A stretch of DNA of 64,000 nucleotides from Cyprinodon diabolis (lineage: Eukaryota > Chordata > Actinopteri > Cyprinodontiformes > Cyprinodontidae): NCBI GenBank assembly GCA_030533445.1, contig CM060069.1, forward strand, positions 2,512,756 through 2,576,755, read 5' to 3'. Of this stretch, positions 45,385 through 54,220 are shown piece after piece. How positions within the stretch are numbered: position 1 is the first letter of the stretch; every line of letters begins with the position of its first letter. The notes below the pieces were generated by a model. The model searched no databases. It was not told the DNA's origin and saw only the letters and a program-made list of their open reading frames with translations. Both the position numbers and the translations under genes were made by a program.

Positions 45385-46224
45385 TAGGCAATTATGTTGA
45401 TAATGATCCAAATACAACGTACACAAGCAGTCAAATTTCTTTGTTTTCACATCGATGAAAATTTCACATAAAAATGTAAAATATCGAAAACTATTGCTGT
45501 TTTAAGGAAGATAAAGGGATTTCTAAATGAAAAAGCCTCTTAGATTCTTTATAACACACTAATTGTACCACATCTGACATATTGTGCGGAGGTGTGAGGA
45601 AACGCATATGGATTACATTTAAAACCTCTCTTTTCATTGTAGAAGAGAGCTATGAGAGTTTTAAGTGGAAGTGGATACAGAGATTACACAAATCAGATGT
45701 TTATGAATGTAAATACATTAAAACTTAATGAGTTGATAGAGTATAATATGTTAAAATTCATGTATAATACACATAAAAATGTTCTACCAATCAATAATCA
45801 AAACAGATTTTCTAAAAGAAAAAGTATAACTTAAAAGGGTCAGGTATATAAAAAAAATCTAGGTACAGTACAGTGATGATCAAAAGATCTATTTCTATTA
45901 AAGTTGTTGATTTGTGAAATGAGCTCATTCATAAGTTAAAACAAGCTGAAACATATTTTGTATTTAACAGAAACTTGAAGGTTGTTTTAATGAGTCGGTA
46001 TGAAAGTGGATAGGCTGATATACAGTAGGCTTTATTTTATTTTTTCTGTTGCTTATTTTCTGTGTATTAGTGAACATGCTGTTTTTTAAAGTTTGTAATG
46101 TTGTAGTTATCTGAGTTGAATAAGTAAAACTTTATTGAAAATCAGGGCAGAAAATACTAGTTTTTACTTCTTCTACTCCTTTTTCCTCGTTTCCTCATTT
46201 CATGATTTCGGTTTTCACCTGCAC

Positions 46225-47865
46225 TGTACTGACCTCAGTATAACTCAATATTCAGGCAGACAGATCAGGAAGATTTTAAAATAAGTTTAATTTATATGTA
46301 AAGCGAGCGGCTGGACGTCAGCGGGGTGGATAACCGGATTCTCTGCAGAGATAGAAAACTCAGGTCAGTGACTAGAATGTCGGGCTAATCAAGACTAGGA
46401 GCAAAGGTCACTGACCTGGTTAAGAGTTCAGTCCGATCCCAGAAGAAGAGGAGGAATCCAGGAGGGAGATTGTGCTTTGCTTGCGGGCGTAGCTGCTTGA
46501 GAGCTCAGGGTGACGACGAGCTGACGCCAGTGTGAGGGAATATCATAGCCGTACAATACGAACCAGGTCGACAGACCAGGAGATCAGAGAGCCGAAGAGC
46601 TACCGAACGAGAATCCAAGCCGCGGTCAGTAGCAAATTCTAAGTACGGTAACCAGCAGAATCCAAGAAATCAGTCGAAAAACAAAGCAGAGCAGAGAAGG
46701 CAAAAACTCAAATATCCAGAGGCAGAAAACAAGTCAGAATCAGAATCACAAAACACTTACTTGAACGCTAGAGTTATTTTCACAAAAACAGCTTGAATAA
46801 TCTGACTTTTAACAGCACTTTATTTACACAATTCAAACATATATACAATTGACGTAAAACAAGTGTCAGTTAAAAATCATTATTATAGTAAAACAAGTGT
46901 CATCAAATGAGGAGCTTGTTAAAATGCAGTTCTCCATCATCTGACACAGTACATAAAATGTTTTTAAAACCCCACAACTGAATAAAATCCTCAATGTTCT
47001 GTGTGGCTCTGTGGAAGTGAAACTCCAGCCTGATCCTGGCTTTAAGGTTCCACTTCCACAGAGCCACGGCGTCAAGGTGAGGTCTCTCCTACAGTCTGTC
47101 TCTACGGGACAAATAAATAGCCAGTTTAGCTTCACTGATTAAAAAGTTCAAAAGTCTGGCCTTTGTCTTGTTGCCCTTGTTTTGACACACTCCTCCAATA
47201 AATAGAGAAGTTGTAAAAACGGAGCTAAAAAGACTAAAAACATTTGCTAAAAGGCTAAAAATTGTCTTTAGTCTGACGCAATCCATAAAAACATGAAAAA
47301 CATTTTCAGACAGACTGCAGAAGGGACATTCGTTTAAAACACCCTGATAGATGACGGATAAAAATGAGTTTGTGGCGATGGCGCCATGTAGAATCCTCCA
47401 TTGGAGATCACCAGTTCTTTTTTTAATTGGAGGCTTATATAAAGTCCTCCACTGGGGTGCTCTGCCAGCAATTTTATCCGTCCATAAGCAGACTGCGCGG
47501 TTCACAAGGTGTCTTTGAGTCATCATTTTTGAGCAGGCTCGATAAACAGTTTTTTGGTCCATGTTGAATAAAACCATCTTCTGTGGGTCCAGGCTGGAGA
47601 GCAGAGGTCCACTTTGGTTGGGGAGCTCGGTGTATAGGGTCAAGCCAGGAAAGGAGTCCGTTGGGTCTGGTTGGCTCAGTCCTTCGCAGTAGTCAGAGAG
47701 AAGGCTCCTCTCCTTGGCCGACAGCTTTCCCCTCACAGATGGCACAGATGGTAGGCAGGCAAACATAAATAGCTGAGGAAACAGGTGGACTCCATTGGCG
47801 TTAGTCAGCCGGCGGGCCAATTAGACAGGTGAGCAGGAGCAAATGAAGGCGCCAAGACCGTAACA
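46225..47865 (-). repeat. LTR-like repeat, copy B, split by a Tx1 LINE
   Basis: The ends are TGTACTGACC and GACCGTAACA (TG..CA), with near-matching flanks TGCAC and TGCAA. The parts 46225-46805 and 47736-47865 align to the copy at 28.86-29.62 kb. Read on the minus strand the promoter end carries CAGCTATTTATG. An L1/Tx1 fragment is inserted between them. Confidence 0.65.
46806..47735 (-). pseudogene. L1/Tx1-clade LINE, C-terminal domain and 3' UTR
   Basis: The frame contains LSAKERSLLSDYCEG and NMDQKTVYRACSKMM, then APQWRTLYKPPIKKRTGDLQ and WRILHGAIATNSF. A cysteine-histidine motif follows (CPFCSLSENVFHVFMDC), then FLISEAKLAIYLSRR. This is the C-terminal region of Tx1-type LINEs. The open frame also runs into the flanking LTR at its N-terminal side (MARRLTNANGV), which is not part of the LINE. 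The 3' UTR ends near 46806 with TAAATAAAGTGCTGTT on the minus strand. RT and endonuclease are absent. Confidence 0.82.
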
Positions 47866-48500
47866 TGCAATGTTTTTATTACGTTGTTTTCTTTTAAGGA
47901 ATTAAATAAATTAAAAAAATCCCTGGCATTAAGATCCCAGCATGTTTTAGGTGTTCCTCTAATGTCCGCACACCTGACCTATTTGAATGGGTGATAAATA
48001 GACCTCTCCAGCTCTTGAAGGCTGCTGAGTAGGAAATGCATTCATGTAGTTTAGGTGAACTGAAGCAGAGAAACGTCTAAAATACTGTATGGAAATGTGA
48101 CCTGAGACAAAATCCTCAGCGAAGAAAATCCTGTTGACTTTAAAGAAGGGATCTCACCCCTTGAAACCACATGTTTAGGTAACACGTTAACGGAGAATAC
48201 AATTATAAAAACAAACATGAGACAAAGATATCTGTCACTACCATATGATTTTTAGTAATTTGACATCATCAGCTTTCAAACTTATGTCTATGGATGATGA
48301 AGGACAGTGAATATAAACAATACCTCTATTGGGTATTTGAGTAAACAATTGTTTTTCACACAAGCAAAGAAAATCACTGCAGAATAATCCTTGGAGTTTA
48401 GGTAGGAGTTTAACAACAAACAGCTGGTGTTGAGTCATTAGGTGACATTAAATCACTGCAGAGGGAAAGGAAACAATTAAATGATCTCCATAAATAAGCT
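47866..48500. other. No gene seen; no 5' LTR for the ERV
   Basis: I looked here for a copy of the 3' LTR at 55.7-56.5 kb and found no match. The sequence is AT-rich and unassigned. Confidence 0.45.
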
Positions 48501-48524
48501 GCAGTTGTAGGGACCAGCCATCTA

Positions 48525-49150
48525 TGGAACGGGACAAGACACGTACTGGCTATAGGGGTGCCCAGAGAAACCTGATGGAGAGGCTATTCTACCTGTATTA
48601 ACCCAACGTCCACAAACAGAACCCACCATTGATGTCACAATATATGACAGCCATCATCGCTTCATGATTGATACAGGAGCGGCCTACTCCTGTATAGGAA
48701 AAAGTGGAATTGGCCTGCCTCTCTCAGCATCAAAGATTCGAACAGTAGGTTTCTCTGGGAAGACCCAAATAATACCCATGACTAAGCCAGTTCCCATGAT
48801 CATAGGTGAAAAAAACTGTGTATGCACCACTACTTTACTCAGAAGATACGCCCATAAATCTGCTGGGTAGAGATGTGCTGTGCCAGCTTAATGCAAAAAT
48901 TAAATGTACCCCTAATGGAATTTCTTTTGAAGCAACAGACAAGAATGAAGCCTACATGATGCCAATGGGCCCGCAAATGACCCCCCAGATAACAAGCCAT
49001 GAGCCAGAAGACCAAGTATTTTGGCTGAAACTAACATCACCAACCTCCTTCCTCCAACTAGAGTGGGAAACATGGAGACCCCTGATAATGAATCACTACG
49101 AGAAATCTAAAGAACCTTTTCTTCTAACTCCATTGTACCATGTTTTATGA
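48525..49150 (+). pseudogene. ERV nucleocapsid trace, protease and post-protease segment
   Basis: A decayed zinc-knuckle end (GQDTYWL, stop, GCPEKPDGEA) precedes the retropepsin. The protease has the catalytic MIDTGAAYSCIG (about 48664-48699) and the closing INLLGRDVL flap-side block (about 48850-48877). Two single-base frame changes are visible. One is in a 7-A run near 48810, inside the protease. One is in a 4-T run near 49143, before the pol frame. Between protease and RT is a segment with no recognised domain. The enzyme cannot be translated intact. Confidence 0.85.
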
Positions 49151-52100
49151 CAAAGGCAAACCACATGAAGACTACGAGAAAAGCTGGGATGAAGACATAA
49201 ATAACAAAACAACTGTCATCCAGTATGCTGACATAGTGATTGGACCACAAGGAGCTGCAGCTGTTGTCACATTTCCTGATAAAGATGTAGCAGAATGGTT
49301 CCAAGTTACCAACTCAGCCCCACATGTCACGTTACTGATTGCAGACGAGTATGAGTCACATGACTTAGGACCAATGGTTCAAAAAGCAAAGCAAGTCACT
49401 GAATGGGTCAACACAGCATGGGACTGCATTAAATTATCCAAAGATGGACTGTTCTTTAAGATCTCATTCTCACAAGCTGATGAAGCCATAGCAGAACACA
49501 TTAAAGTTCCTGGGAAAAGACAAATGGCAGTGGCAGCAGAACATGAATCCCTATTAGAACAGGTCCCAGAGCAAGTATGGTCTAAAAGTAAAACAGATGT
49601 AGGATTAGTAAAATCAACAGACCCCATCAAATTCACCATTAAACCAAATGCTAAATTGCCCTTCCAAAGACAGTACCCACTTAAAAGAGAAGCAGTAGAA
49701 GGAATACAGCCTATTATTACAGGATTAGAAACAGCAGGAGTTCTTAAACCAACAGCAAGTCCCTGTAACACACCAATTTTTCCCATCAGAAAACCCAACA
49801 GTAATGACTATAGACTAGTCCATGATCTAAGATTAATTAATGCCATTGTAGCAGAAGAGATACCAGTGGTACCAGACCCGCACACATTACTGAGTAATAT
49901 ACCCCCAGGTACCAAATGGTTTACTGTGATAGATCTGTGCTCAGCATTTTTCAGTGTACCGGTCCATCCAGATTCTCAGTATTTGTTTGCATTCACCTAT
50001 AAAGGCCAACAATATACATATTCGCGATTACCACAGGGTTTTGTACACTCACCATCAATTTTCAATCGAGTACTGGCAAATGACTTAAATCACCTTGACA
50101 TACCATCTACAATGTTGATGTATGTTGATGACATTTTGATTTGTTCTGCTTCCAAAGAGCAGTGTGAAAGAGACTCCATTACAGTGTTGACTGCTTTGGC
50201 AGAAGGAGGACACAAAGTAAGTAAACAAAAATTGCAATTCTGCCAGCAAACAGTGGAATATCTCGGCAGGCAACTTAGTGGGGACAAGAGGTGTATTGCA
50301 CCGTCCCAACTGGAAGCCATAACCCAAATGCCCAAACCTCAGACTGTTGGTCACATGTTGTCTTTCCTTGGCATGGCAGGTTACAGCAGACCGTGGGTGT
50401 GCGATTATGCCATGAAAACGGCTCCACTGAGAGCACTGATTAAAGCCGCAGGTCAAGGACACCAGTCGGCTCAATTGCAATGGACAGATGAAGCAGAGGG
50501 TGCGTTCCAGCTGCTGAAACAGGATCTCCAAACTGCTCCTGCTCTGGCCAATCCAGATTATGGCAAACCATTCCATCTCTATGTGGCTGAGCGACAAGGG
50601 TATGCATGTGCAGTATTGATGCAAGACACCCCAACAGGTAAACAGCCAATTTCTTATTACAGCACAAAATTAGATGGTGTCGAAGAGGGTCTGCCTCCCT
50701 GCTACCAGGGCTTGGCAGCAGCAGCCTTCGCATACAAAAAGGCCTCAGTTATTACTATGGGCCACCCCATCATTTTGTACACATCACATCAATTACATGC
50801 ACTGCTCACCAGTCCACGTTTTGTGATAACACAAGCTCGTCGAACAGGTTATGAAGTTCTGCTTTCAGGACCTGACTTAACAATACAACGCTGTACCACC
50901 ATTAATCCAGCCACAAGAATGGTATTGCCCACAGAAGGTGAGCCCCATGATTGTCTCCAGGAGACGGACACCTTCATGAAGGTAAGAGAGGACTTATACA
51001 ATCATCCAATCCCATCTGATTTGACACTGTTCGTAGACGGATCATGTGTCAGAGGTGAGACAGGTAATAGAGCGGGATATGGAATAGTCCAACTTAACCC
51101 TGATGGGACCTTTACCAAAGTACAATCAATGAGCCTAGATCAACCTTGCTCTGCCCAATTGGCGGAAATAAAAGCATTAACAGCAGCATGTAAATTGGCT
51201 ACTGGTAAAAGAGTGACAATCTATACTGACAGTGCATATGGCTATGGGGTATGTCATATAAATGCTAGCATCTGGAAACAACGAGGGTTTGTTAGAACAG
51301 ATGGCACCCCAGTAACACATGGGCAAGCTGTTGTGGAATTAATAAAAGCTATGCAACTTCCATCTGCGTTGGCTATTGTGAAATGTGCAGCCCACCAAAC
51401 AGCAAAAACACCTATAGCCATAGGAAATAACTTAGCAGATGAGGCAGCTAAAGAAGCCACAGGATCAGCAGTGCAGGGACCAATGATTCATGTAACTGAG
51501 TGTGAACCCATTACTAATCTAGCCTCATTAATTGAAGCCCAAAACAACGTCTCAGAAGCAGAGAAACGTCTCTGGGTGCAAAGGGGGGCGGCTCGGCTAA
51601 CACACCCTCACGCTGGGTTGTGGCGCAGTTCTCGAGGACATTTTGTATTACCTTTGTCCTTATTACCAACGGCGATTAAAATAATGCATGGACCTGATCA
51701 TTGTTCACGAGCCCAAGTTGTTCAAAAGTTACAGGCAGTCTGGTGGTCACCTTATATGACACCAATGGTAGACAGAGAACTGGCCTTATGTCCGCATTGT
51801 CCTAAATATAATGTGCGTAAGATGTTCACACAGCCCTTAGCACATATTCCCATGCCAGACGGTCCCTTCCGCCATCTGATGATGGATTACGTTGACATGA
51901 TAACTCGGGTTCAGGGAAAGAGATATATGTTGGTGGTTGTCTGTAGGTTTAGCAGATGGGTGGAGGCATGCCCCACTGCTAAGAATGACCACAAAGCTGC
52001 AGCAAGATTTTTGTGTAAAGAAGTTTTTCCCAGATTTGGCATGCCTGACACAATATCATCTGATAATGGACCTCATTTTGTTTCACAGGTGATCCAGCAA

Positions 52101-52613
52101 ATGTTTAAACTGTTGTGCATAACACAGAAGTTTGGTTGTGTGTATCATCCCCAGTCACAGGGCTCCGTGGAACGAGCTAATGGAGTGCTGAAATCAAAGA
52201 TAGCTAAGATAATAGCTGACAGCAACAACCGTTTGACTTGGGTGGATGCCTTGCCTGTTGCATTGATGGCAATGCGTTCTCAAACTAACCGAATAACCCA
52301 TCTTACTCCCCATGAAATGCTTACAGGTCGACCAATGCCTCTCCCACAGGTTCGTGGACCCCTGCTGCAGGAGGTCTCCTTGGCACAGCTTGAACGTGAA
52401 ATGGGGGACTATCTCAGGTCCTTAACACGCATTCACAGGCTTATATTTCAACAGGTGAAAGCAGCTCACAGCCGAGACGAGACACACATTCCAGTGGACG
52501 TCAGGGACGTTCAAGTTGGTGACAGTGTGTTCATACGCGTCTTTAGACGTCAGTGGAACGAGCCTCTAGGGAAGGCCCGTTTAAAGTTGTGCTTACCACT
52601 CCCACTGCCCTGA
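49140..52613 (+). CDS. pol: ERV pol: RT, RNase H and integrase (1157-codon open frame)
   Basis: Domains by residue: spacer 1-150; RT about 160-450 with LVHDLRLINAIV, the LPQGF motif (about 297) and catalytic YVDD (about 328); connection; RNase H about 625-775 with LFVDGSC, YTDSAYGYG (about 695) and ADEAA. Integrase follows from about 800, with its zinc region (H, H, CPHC at about 880), MMDYVDM, SSDNGPHF and the catalytic glutamate in GSVERANG (about 1010). There are no internal stops, which is notable in a truncated provirus. The frame ends by a shift near 52560, after which the integrase C-terminus continues in another frame. The ATG at 49140 is only the first in this frame; in life it would be part of a polyprotein. 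Confidence 0.92.
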   Translation: MFYDKGKPHEDYEKSWDEDINNKTTVIQYADIVIGPQGAAAVVTFPDKDVAEWFQVTNSAPHVTLLIADEYESHDLGPMVQKAKQVTEWVNTAWDCIKLSKDGLFFKISFSQADEAIAEHIKVPGKRQMAVAAEHESLLEQVPEQVWSKSKTDVGLVKSTDPIKFTIKPNAKLPFQRQYPLKREAVEGIQPIITGLETAGVLKPTASPCNTPIFPIRKPNSNDYRLVHDLRLINAIVAEEIPVVPDPHTLLSNIPPGTKWFTVIDLCSAFFSVPVHPDSQYLFAFTYKGQQYTYSRLPQGFVHSPSIFNRVLANDLNHLDIPSTMLMYVDDILICSASKEQCERDSITVLTALAEGGHKVSKQKLQFCQQTVEYLGRQLSGDKRCIAPSQLEAITQMPKPQTVGHMLSFLGMAGYSRPWVCDYAMKTAPLRALIKAAGQGHQSAQLQWTDEAEGAFQLLKQDLQTAPALANPDYGKPFHLYVAERQGYACAVLMQDTPTGKQPISYYSTKLDGVEEGLPPCYQGLAAAAFAYKKASVITMGHPIILYTSHQLHALLTSPRFVITQARRTGYEVLLSGPDLTIQRCTTINPATRMVLPTEGEPHDCLQETDTFMKVREDLYNHPIPSDLTLFVDGSCVRGETGNRAGYGIVQLNPDGTFTKVQSMSLDQPCSAQLAEIKALTAACKLATGKRVTIYTDSAYGYGVCHINASIWKQRGFVRTDGTPVTHGQAVVELIKAMQLPSALAIVKCAAHQTAKTPIAIGNNLADEAAKEATGSAVQGPMIHVTECEPITNLASLIEAQNNVSEAEKRLWVQRGAARLTHPHAGLWRSSRGHFVLPLSLLPTAIKIMHGPDHCSRAQVVQKLQAVWWSPYMTPMVDRELALCPHCPKYNVRKMFTQPLAHIPMPDGPFRHLMMDYVDMITRVQGKRYMLVVVCRFSRWVEACPTAKNDHKAAARFLCKEVFPRFGMPDTISSDNGPHFVSQVIQQMFKLLCITQKFGCVYHPQSQGSVERANGVLKSKIAKIIADSNNRLTWVDALPVALMAMRSQTNRITHLTPHEMLTGRPMPLPQVRGPLLQEVSLAQLEREMGDYLRSLTRIHRLIFQQVKAAHSRDETHIPVDVRDVQVGDSVFIRVFRRQWNEPLGKARLKLCLPLPLP

Positions 52614-53065
52614 AAGTTGAAGGTAAGCCCTTCTGGTTTCATAAAAACCACTGCACCAGGCATCGGCCTCCAGACCCACCTGGCCTTGCTCCAGGACCGA
52701 CGGGCTCTGCGCATGCTGACAGGGCAGCAACAAGTCTCCCTCCGCAGCACCCCTCCACTAGCTCACAGACTGTAGATGTTGCACCGGTGTCGGGCACTGA
52801 TGCGCACCCACTCCCCTCCACGTCCGGCGTCCACAGACGTTCGGCACGTTTGGCAGCCCGCCAATCACCAATGCCAGGGGACTCTGAGGATGACAGTGTT
52901 CATTCTTATGCTTCCCATCCGCCTTCTGATTCTGGTGGCAATGATGATGATCCTGTTGCCACTGAGACTTCTTCTGGGTCTCACCCAGATCCATCCGTCG
53001 TTCAGGCACTGGACGAACTTCTTTCTTCTGGCCCATCAGATGCTGGTGGAGTCCTGTCCCCTTAA
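52553..53065 (+). pseudogene. ERV integrase C-terminus and Pro/Ser-rich tail (shifted frame)
   Basis: GPFKVVLTTPTALKVEGKPF is the SH3-like C-terminal domain of a gammaretrovirus-type integrase, in a different frame from pol. A single-base change near 52560 separates them. About 125 residues follow that are Pro, Ser and Asp rich, with RRSARLAARQS and an acidic SEDDSVHS stretch. A tail this long is not present in the reference gammaretroviral enzymes I know. A stop ends it at 53063-53065. Confidence 0.75.
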
Positions 53066-53254
53066 CATCCCTCACCTGCACCTTTCCCTCTCATCCCCTC
53101 CCTTTCCCCCTCCTCCTCCGCGTCAAGTGGGCCGTCGATCGACTTGGTCCCGCCCACCCCATCGCCGTCTGGGCATCTCCCGTATGCGCCTTCTTCAGAC
53201 TTTGATTAACTTCTTGTTGTATTAACCCTTTGTGGGTTAACAAGGGGGGATCTT

Positions 53255-53782
53255 ATGAAAATTAATACTAACAGTGCACACACACATTTAATGCGTCACA
53301 CACAAACATGTGCACTAGCAATGGTAACACTAGCTACTAACCAAGGGGTAATCAATAATAATGATGGAGAAAATTTATCACTAATGCATGTGCAAGTCAA
53401 AGGATATGATTATGTAATGTCTGAAGAAATTTTAGGTAACTCAATGGGGAAACATTGGCTTGGAGTTCCACAAAGCATGGACTGCCGTGAGGATGGGATG
53501 GTGATCATTGAGGTAAGATGCAAAATGTACATATGCCAAAATACATTAACAGAGCAGGTAATGACGGTAGGGAAAGCGCATAGAATGTTAAAATTGGTAA
53601 ACAAAAGGCAGAAAAGAGATCTAGACAAATTAAAGACTGCACACTGGGAAACCAATATGTTCCAACAATGGATTCAGTACTCTGTCCAGGCAATGTTCAA
53701 AGCCAAAAAGCGCCCTAAAGATGATTGTATAGCCTGCTATAATGCTAAAAAATTACCAGCCCTTCAGATTATTCCCGGCTAA
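53255..53782 (+). pseudogene. env: ERV env, N-terminal part
   Basis: An ATG at 53255 opens 175 codons. The sequence holds a weakly hydrophobic early part (CALAMVTLATNQGV), WLGVPQSMDC, RCKMYICQNTL, a basic KRQKRD cluster that resembles a furin site, and CIACYNAKKLPAL near the end. It stops directly where the membrane-anchor frame begins. The bulk of the surface and fusion subunits, including any CX6CC motif, is absent, indicating an internal deletion near 53775-53785. I assign it to env by position and by the anchor that follows, not by sequence family. Confidence 0.6.
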
Positions 53783-54002
53783 TTGGAACACTCAGCTGAA
53801 GGGATTCTGGGATTGGTTTCACAAGCTTGGAAGGGGAAAATATCTTGAGGCAGCAGGAATGATTCTAGGGGCAGTAATGCTGATTATATTGATAGTTGTG
53901 TGTTGCATCATACCCCTTGTTCGGGGACTGGTCTCAAGACTTGTTGTAAGTGTAACTGGTCAGTTCCCAGTTGTAGAGATACAATTGGACCAAGAGATAT
54001 AA
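53778..54002 (+). pseudogene. env: ERV env transmembrane anchor and cytoplasmic tail
   Basis: The frame, open from 53742, encodes WNTQLKGFWDWFHKLGRGKY, a hydrophobic span (MILGAVMLIILIVVCCIIPL) and a short tail ending QLDQEI. A tryptophan-rich pre-membrane segment, one membrane span with a CC pair, and a short tail are typical of retroviral TM proteins. It is out of frame with the env N-terminal block upstream. Confidence 0.75.
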
Positions 54003-54035
54003 AACATAACCATGATCACCTTCCACCCTCACCAG

Positions 54036-54206
54036 GTACGTGCATTTCGTTAATAACAACAGTGTATATATATAAATATTTTGCATAACAATGACTTATA
54101 TACTTACTCACGTAGATATAGCAACTTGCATGCTGAATAATCCATAGATATAAGAGATAATATGCCTTCAGATGATGCCTAAATTTGCCATACTATGTCC
54201 CCACAG
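54036..54206 (+). promoter_or_regulatory. Candidate viral intron (donor and acceptor)
   Basis: CACCAG/GTACGT (donor at 54036) and TATGTCCCCACAG (acceptor ending 54206) bracket 171 bases between the env end and the 3' ORF. The acceptor lies 14 bases before the first ATG of that ORF, so the ORF could be expressed from a spliced mRNA. An upstream viral donor could also use the acceptor. This is inferred from consensus only. Confidence 0.45.
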
Positions 54207-54220
54207 GTAGATTATTGAAC

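Larger units (their letters stand above)
42300..45900 (+). pseudogene. LINE relic split into four parts by later insertions
   Basis: Plus-strand fragments read in order as one non-LTR reverse transcriptase. YGIRGVVYEFVKSYLKD is at 42327-42443. QGSVVGPLLFLLYINDITL is at 43187-43240. ADETTLFYSWF is at 45230-45265. A C-terminal stretch follows with TLIVPHLTYCAEV and KRAMRVLSGSGYRDYTNQMF (about 45545-45690). Between them sit a solo LTR (42444-43181), a minus-strand L2 LINE (43241-44827) and a hAT-like fragment (to 45229). Several stops show age. The clade is unresolved. The fragments join at points where the protein is continuous, which dates this LINE as the oldest layer here. Confidence 0.75.

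Noticed and set aside
48800..48820. A-rich heptamer (A AAA AAC) as a programmed frameshift site in the ERV protease
   Set aside because: The new frame continues the same protease domain in the middle of the protein, so a simple extra A in the run explains it better than programmed frameshifting.
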